Shown: positions 34,665-38,758 of the stretch, piece after piece
Layout: each line of letters begins with the position of its first letter
How positions within the stretch are numbered: the first letter of the stretch is position 1
NCBI GenBank assembly: GCA_026400935.1
Contig: JAPLNX010000109.1
Span: forward strand, 1-38,758
Direction of reading: 5' to 3'
Length of the DNA stretch: 38,758 nt
Source of the DNA: Planctomycetia bacterium
GTDB taxonomy: Bacteria; Planctomycetota; Planctomycetia; Planctomycetales; Planctomycetaceae
Notes under the pieces: generated by a model
What the model saw: only the letters and a program-made list of their open reading frames with translations
Told to the model about the DNA's origin: nothing
Databases searched by the model: none
Position numbers and translations under genes: made by a program

Positions 34665-35492
34665 GTGATTCCCTTGCAACAACTCGTCAAGTTTCTGAGT
34701 GAATTCGCGCCGCCGGATCTGGCGGAAAGTTGGGACAACGTCGGTCTGCTAATCGGCGATACGGCCAGTGAAATCACTTCTGTGTTGACCTGTTTGACGC
34801 TCACTCCCAACGTCGCCGAAGAAGCAATTGCTCGTCGGACACAATTGATCGTCACGCATCATCCGGTCCTATTTCGCCCGGTGAAACTGCTCACGACGGC
34901 GACCACGGAAGGCCGAATGCTGCTCTCACTCATCCGAGCAGGCATTTCCGTCTACAGTCCACACACCTGCTATGACAGTGCGGCTGACGGGATCAATCAG
35001 CAACTCGCTCGATCGTTCGACCTGCTGGAGATTCAGCCACTTCGACCGCGTCGTATCGAGTCTCAAACGACAGACAGTTCCGATGCTCAGAGCATCAATC
35101 AACAGGTAGGATCGGGGCGTTTCGGGAGATTGCCTCGACCGGTCTTGATGAGTGAATTGATTCAAAAGGCTAAGACGGTGCTCGGCGTCTCGCAGTTGCA
35201 GTATGTTGGCAACCTTGATCGCACTGTGACAAACTTAGCGATCGCTTGCGGAGCGGCCGCCGAGTTTTTGACCGATGCCACTCGTTGTGGTTGCGAAGCA
35301 TTTCTAACCGGTGAAGCTCGCTTTCATTCATGTCTCGAAGCGGAAGCGGCCAAGATCGGGATGATTCTTCCCGGTCACTATGCCACGGAACGTCCCGCAA
35401 TGCGGCAGCTCGCAACGGTATTGAAGTCTCGATTCCCGGAGCTTGTTGTACTGGCCAGCGAGAGCGAAAACGACCCGGTGAAATTCGGCTGA
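34665..35492 (+). CDS. Nif3-like dinuclear metal-centre protein
   Basis: A 275-aa Nif3/YbgI family protein. Motifs present: S-W-D-N-V-G-L-L-I-G-D, V-T-H-H-P-V-L-F, a Y-S-P-H-T-C-Y-D-S-A segment (where many members have H-T-N-L-D), L-T-G-E-A-R-F-H and G-H-Y-A-T-E. These provide His/Glu/Asp ligands for a di-metal site. The role is unsettled; some members are described as GTP cyclohydrolase I type 2 or metal chaperone-like. It starts with GTG at 34665 after AAAGG, and the stop is 18 bases before the cysteine desulfurase, so they are probably one operon. It lacks the PII-like insertion seen in longer homologues. Confidence 0.9.
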   Translation: MIPLQQLVKFLSEFAPPDLAESWDNVGLLIGDTASEITSVLTCLTLTPNVAEEAIARRTQLIVTHHPVLFRPVKLLTTATTEGRMLLSLIRAGISVYSPHTCYDSAADGINQQLARSFDLLEIQPLRPRRIESQTTDSSDAQSINQQVGSGRFGRLPRPVLMSELIQKAKTVLGVSQLQYVGNLDRTVTNLAIACGAAAEFLTDATRCGCEAFLTGEARFHSCLEAEAAKIGMILPGHYATERPAMRQLATVLKSRFPELVVLASESENDPVKFG

Positions 35493-35510
35493 CGCAAGCA
35501 GAAATGTGAC

Positions 35511-36743
35511 ATGATCTATCTCGACAATCACGCCACGACACGAGTCGCTCCTGAAGTACTACAAACCATGTTGCCGTACTTCACCGAGAACTACGGAAAC
35601 GCGGCGAGCATCAATCATGCGTTTGGTTGGCAAGCCGCTGATGCGGTCAAGCAAGCTCGTGAGCAAGTCGCACGACGGTTGAACTGTCCAGCCGATTGGA
35701 TCGCTTTCACCAGCGGTGCGACGGAAGCGAACAATCTTGCGATCAAAGGAGTCATGAGTGCGTGCCGCATCGTTGGACAGCTTTCCAAGCCGTTCAAATC
35801 ATCGACTTTGATGACGTCGGAGGACGTCGCCGGTTTGGAAACCCGGGCTACGAAAAACACGCCGCACTTCATTACGAACGTTGCCGAGCATCACTCGGTA
35901 CTCGACGTCGCGAGGCGACTGCAACGAAACGGCATCGACGTGACTCTGCTGCCGGTCGATCGCTTTGGCCAAGTTGATCCACAGCAGGTGGCGGACGCGA
36001 TCACGCCGCGGACTGTTTTGGTCTCAACGATGCTTGCAAACAATGAAGTTGGGACGCTCAACCCGATCGTAGCGATCGGACATATTTGCCGCGAACGAGA
36101 CATCCTGCTGCACTGCGATGCCGTGCAAGCGTTTGGCAAGTTGTCGATAGATCTGATGGAGCTACCGATCGATCTGCTCAGCCTCACGGCTCATAAACTT
36201 CACGGCCCGAAAGGTGTTGGCGCATTAGTCGTCCGACGCGATCGACGGCGGATTCCAATCGAACCGCTGTTCGATGGAGGTGGGCACGAGCAACATCTTC
36301 GCAGCGGGACGTTGCCGGTCCCGTTGATCGTCGGCTTCGGAACTGCTTGCGAATTGTCAGCCGAGATGTCTGCGCTCGCCGAGCGAATGAGTTCGTTACG
36401 CGACCGACTTTGGCAACGGCTACAAAGCGAACTGAGTGACTTGTCACTCAACGGACATCCCACAGCACGACTGCCAAACAACCTCAACGTCAGCTTTGCA
36501 GGAGTTGATGGAGAGGCATTGATGACCAGTTTGAAAACCATCGCCGTCAGCTCAGGTTCCGCCTGCTCGACCGCCGAACCTGAACCAAGCCATGTGCTGC
36601 GAGCAATGAGGGTCAGCGAATCGCTCAGCCGCGCAAGCCTGCGATTCGGCCTCAGTCGCTACACGACTGAGGCCGAGATCGAAGCAGCGACTCATGAGGT
36701 CGTCGCCGTTGTGAAACGACTTCGCGGCAGAGCACCGAACTAA
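35511..36743 (+). CDS. Cysteine desulfurase (NifS/IscS-type)
   Basis: A 410-aa class V PLP enzyme that releases sulfur from cysteine for Fe-S clusters and thiolation. Present are the N-terminal Y-L-D-N-H-A-T-T-R, T-S-G-A-T-E-A-N-N, H127 in A-E-H-H-S-V, H-C-D-A-V-Q, Schiff-base K229 in T-A-H-K-L-H-G-P-K-G, R-S-G-T, and active-site C352 in S-S-G-S-A-C-S-T. Compared with typical IscS there is about 25 extra residues (about 90-118) before the E-H-H motif. It follows the Nif3-like gene by 18 bases; no IscU or SufE gene is in view. Confidence 0.93.
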   Translation: MIYLDNHATTRVAPEVLQTMLPYFTENYGNAASINHAFGWQAADAVKQAREQVARRLNCPADWIAFTSGATEANNLAIKGVMSACRIVGQLSKPFKSSTLMTSEDVAGLETRATKNTPHFITNVAEHHSVLDVARRLQRNGIDVTLLPVDRFGQVDPQQVADAITPRTVLVSTMLANNEVGTLNPIVAIGHICRERDILLHCDAVQAFGKLSIDLMELPIDLLSLTAHKLHGPKGVGALVVRRDRRRIPIEPLFDGGGHEQHLRSGTLPVPLIVGFGTACELSAEMSALAERMSSLRDRLWQRLQSELSDLSLNGHPTARLPNNLNVSFAGVDGEALMTSLKTIAVSSGSACSTAEPEPSHVLRAMRVSESLSRASLRFGLSRYTTEAEIEAATHEVVAVVKRLRGRAPN

Positions 36744-36810
36744 CCTCATTAAGACAAGCTCACCAAGCGCGTCTCAGTGGAACATCTCAGGCCATCGACG
36801 AACAAAACGC

Positions 36811-38589
36811 TTATTTCCAACGTGCTTCCAATTGAATCTGATATCCCGCCCCTTCGGCGCCGTTCGTCATCCGCAAAGTGCGAATGGCTCGGACAAGTTG
36901 CAGAAGTGTGGTCGTGTCGGTTTGAGCTTGTTCGGAAGTCTTACCTTCTTGAGCGACAGAACGAGCTTCGAGCAGGCCGCGATTCACTTCCAAAATGTTG
37001 GCCAGTGATTCGCCGGTCAGTTCAAACAGAAAATCGTCGCGAGTGAGTTTGTGTGTCGCGGTTGTCGTGGCTGGCGTGGAGTAAACATCGACGAGTCGCT
37101 TACAGAGATCGACGGACGATGTCATCACAAACCTGTCACCCACGCGAGCCGCAGCCGGCATGAAGTTGAAGATTACCGGCAACCGGTCACCCTTTGGCTT
37201 CTGTCCGTACTTGCCATAGGTGATTTGCACGTCCTTGTAACTTTCCGATGAGAGCACCCACGGCTGACGACCTTGTTGTCCCGCATTGAGATTCGTGATC
37301 GTCGAGATTGTCTGAAAGAAGAGGTTCAAGATTTCCGTCGCCTCATCCGGTTTGGCCAAGTCAAAGATCAACGCGAGCCCCGGCAACTGCATCCCCGGTT
37401 TGCCTTGCAAGTGGCTGTAATCTTGAGGCGCGGCGAGGAATGTCAGATTGCGACCGAATGTCGGCAGGATGTCGGTGCCGAAGTCGTGGCTGGGCAGCAG
37501 ATTGCCTAATCCCGTTTCAAACTTGTCGAACTCCGGCAACACTTTTGCTTGCAACAGTTCTTCGCGTCGCTTGTACCAACCGGAGAAATCGCGATGCAGC
37601 GTGAAGCCACCAATCAAATTCGGGACAGTCGGCAATCGCGCTGCGTCCGATTTGTCAGACGCGGCAAAGAGCGGCTGATACTTTTCGCCCAGTGATTCAG
37701 GCTTCCCGGCGACCGCGTTGGTGAGCAGCAATCGCTCGTTATTCAAATCCAGTGTTGAGCCAAAAAACGGGCTGTGATTCACGAGTTCAAACAGACCGCC
37801 ACCGATCAGCGAGGCGAGCGGGTTATCCAGCTTTTCAGGACCGAGTCGTCCGCCCTTGGCTTTCGCGATCAGTTCCAAATTCAAAAAGCTGCGAACCAAA
37901 TGCTGATCGCCCATTTGTTGGGTCATTGTCACAAAGGCGGCGTCTTGGCTCAGCGATTTTTTTGTTTCGGAAGCCACTCCCGCGAGCAGTGAAACGGTGC
38001 TCGTCATCAAATCCTGAGTGCTGGCGAGCACGACCCAGTTGTCTTTGTCGGCAACGAACACTTTGCCGTCGTAGTTACTCAACGCGGAACCGGCCGGGCC
38101 TTGTGAGGCTTGAGTCTGATCGCCAATCAGGACGAGCAACGGATCAAGCCTTTCACGAATTCGATTGAGTGACGCGGCCTCTTTGGTTTGAACAATGATG
38201 ACTGCATCCGGCTCTTTGCGTCCGTCATGAGGATACAACGCCACCGCCATTCGATTGCCAAACAAGGTCTTTGCCAACGTCCATAAATCCATGCCAAGCT
38301 GTGTCTCGATCAGCTTTCGTCCGGCATCCGCCTTCTTGCCTTGCGGCGATTGATAAAACGCCTGCACCTGTGGATTTGATGGCAGACTGGCGACGATCGG
38401 TGAGTTCTGAAGTTTCTCAATCCACGGTTCGAGTCCAGAGATTTCAGCAAAGAAGACCGCCCCGCTAGGAGTCGCTTTCGCAAGATCTACGTCAGCCGCA
38501 AAAGTGGCCTCCGAGCCGACCAATCCGCCAATGACAACGATTGTCATCCAAAGTCGAACACGAATCAAAAAACCGGACATACGCAGCAT
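36811..38589 (-). CDS. Large secreted protein, DUF3352-like, function unknown
   Basis: A 592-aa protein with an N-terminal signal sequence (about 1-33, ending A-A-D). The body resembles the DUF3352-type planctomycete proteins: it starts A-T-P-S-G-A-V-F-F-A-E-I-S-G-L-E-P-W, alternates helices and strands, and carries V-I-I-V-Q-T-K-E-A, D-N-W-V-V-L-A-S-T-Q-D and D-R-F-V-M-T-S-S segments typical of the repeat in that group. No catalytic motif is visible. The ATG at 38589 has GGGAGC about 7 bases upstream. It converges on the cysteine desulfurase with 67 bases between; no terminator is seen. Confidence 0.7.
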   Translation of the reverse strand: MLRMSGFLIRVRLWMTIVVIGGLVGSEATFAADVDLAKATPSGAVFFAEISGLEPWIEKLQNSPIVASLPSNPQVQAFYQSPQGKKADAGRKLIETQLGMDLWTLAKTLFGNRMAVALYPHDGRKEPDAVIIVQTKEAASLNRIRERLDPLLVLIGDQTQASQGPAGSALSNYDGKVFVADKDNWVVLASTQDLMTSTVSLLAGVASETKKSLSQDAAFVTMTQQMGDQHLVRSFLNLELIAKAKGGRLGPEKLDNPLASLIGGGLFELVNHSPFFGSTLDLNNERLLLTNAVAGKPESLGEKYQPLFAASDKSDAARLPTVPNLIGGFTLHRDFSGWYKRREELLQAKVLPEFDKFETGLGNLLPSHDFGTDILPTFGRNLTFLAAPQDYSHLQGKPGMQLPGLALIFDLAKPDEATEILNLFFQTISTITNLNAGQQGRQPWVLSSESYKDVQITYGKYGQKPKGDRLPVIFNFMPAAARVGDRFVMTSSVDLCKRLVDVYSTPATTTATHKLTRDDFLFELTGESLANILEVNRGLLEARSVAQEGKTSEQAQTDTTTLLQLVRAIRTLRMTNGAEGAGYQIQLEARWK

Positions 38590-38675
38590 CGCAAAGCTCC
38601 CTCAAAGAAATTCACAGACCAGATTCCCCAACCGTACCTTAGTGTTGGCGACTCGGTTTCAGAACGAAGATTCGG

Positions 38676-38721
38676 GCTCCCCGCCATTCGTATAGGAACG
38701 CATCAATCAACTGCGGGGAGC
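38676..38721. repeat. Inverted repeat near the window end
   Basis: GCTCCCCGC (38676-38684) and GCGGGGAGC (38713-38721) are perfect 9-bp arms with 28 bases between. It lies upstream of the DUF3352-like gene and could be another palindromic element. The rest of 38590-38758 shows no gene. Confidence 0.5.
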
Positions 38722-38758
38722 TAGCTTGGACTATTCATAGCTCAAAACGACTTGTGCC

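Overview
The window looks like a chromosomal segment of a planctomycete. The strongest marker is the 1076-residue protein at 11926-15156, which combines a PSCyt1-type CxxCH cytochrome region with DUF1549 and DUF1553, a combination typical of Planctomycetes. Other supporting signs are many uncharacterised secreted proteins, a proline/lysine-tailed HU-like protein, and many short palindromic elements in and between genes. I saw no rRNA, tRNA or CRISPR array.

Layout. 1-2.7 kb: a small membrane-anchored protein, then a divergent pair (a cupin, and a secreted amidohydrolase followed by an ABM-type monooxygenase). 3.0-7.8 kb: two large envelope enzymes (an LtaS/MdoB-type phosphoglycerol-transferase-like protein and a GT-C-like membrane protein) and an HU/IHF-family protein with a clear terminator. 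7.9-11.5 kb, minus strand: asparagine synthase 1 and an amidase-signature enzyme. 11.9-22.8 kb: the planctomycete cytochrome protein, a SxtJ-like membrane protein, then an exopolysaccharide block (flippase, asparagine synthase 2 overlapping it, Wzy/ligase-like protein, and on the minus strand a polysaccharide deacetylase and a GNAT enzyme). 23.0-23.76 kb: a decayed ISKra4-like transposase. 23.8-26.0 kb: an aminotransferase and a TerC-family protein. 26.2-33.5 kb, minus strand: an uncharacterised secreted-protein cluster. 33.6-38.6 kb: a sugar-isomerase-like TIM barrel, Nif3-like protein, cysteine desulfurase and a large secreted protein of unknown function.

The part most worth a second look is 26.2-33.5 kb. 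Three tandem secreted paralogues (32468-33487, 31398-32471, 30389-31393) are tightly coupled. Each mature protein has one cysteine, at the same place, just before a [LP]-T-x-x-Q motif. They are followed by a secreted alpha-toroid (prenyltransferase/squalene-cyclase repeat) protein and a 951-residue protein that joins repeated beta units and a LamG-like region to a C-terminal TlpA-type thioredoxin. I infer an envelope redox or surface-assembly system; its function is unknown.

The same cluster shows palindromic elements that seem to have inserted in frame. A 106-bp element occurs twice in inverted orientation, identical at 102 of 106 positions. One copy splits the signal peptide of the middle paralogue without breaking the frame, and the other supplies the stop codon of the thioredoxin protein. 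A second palindrome family has three good copies, one of them inside the N-terminal coding region of the third paralogue. A third, unrelated palindrome pair sits in frame in the interdomain linker of asparagine synthase 1. This resembles the Rickettsia palindromic elements in behaviour, not in sequence.
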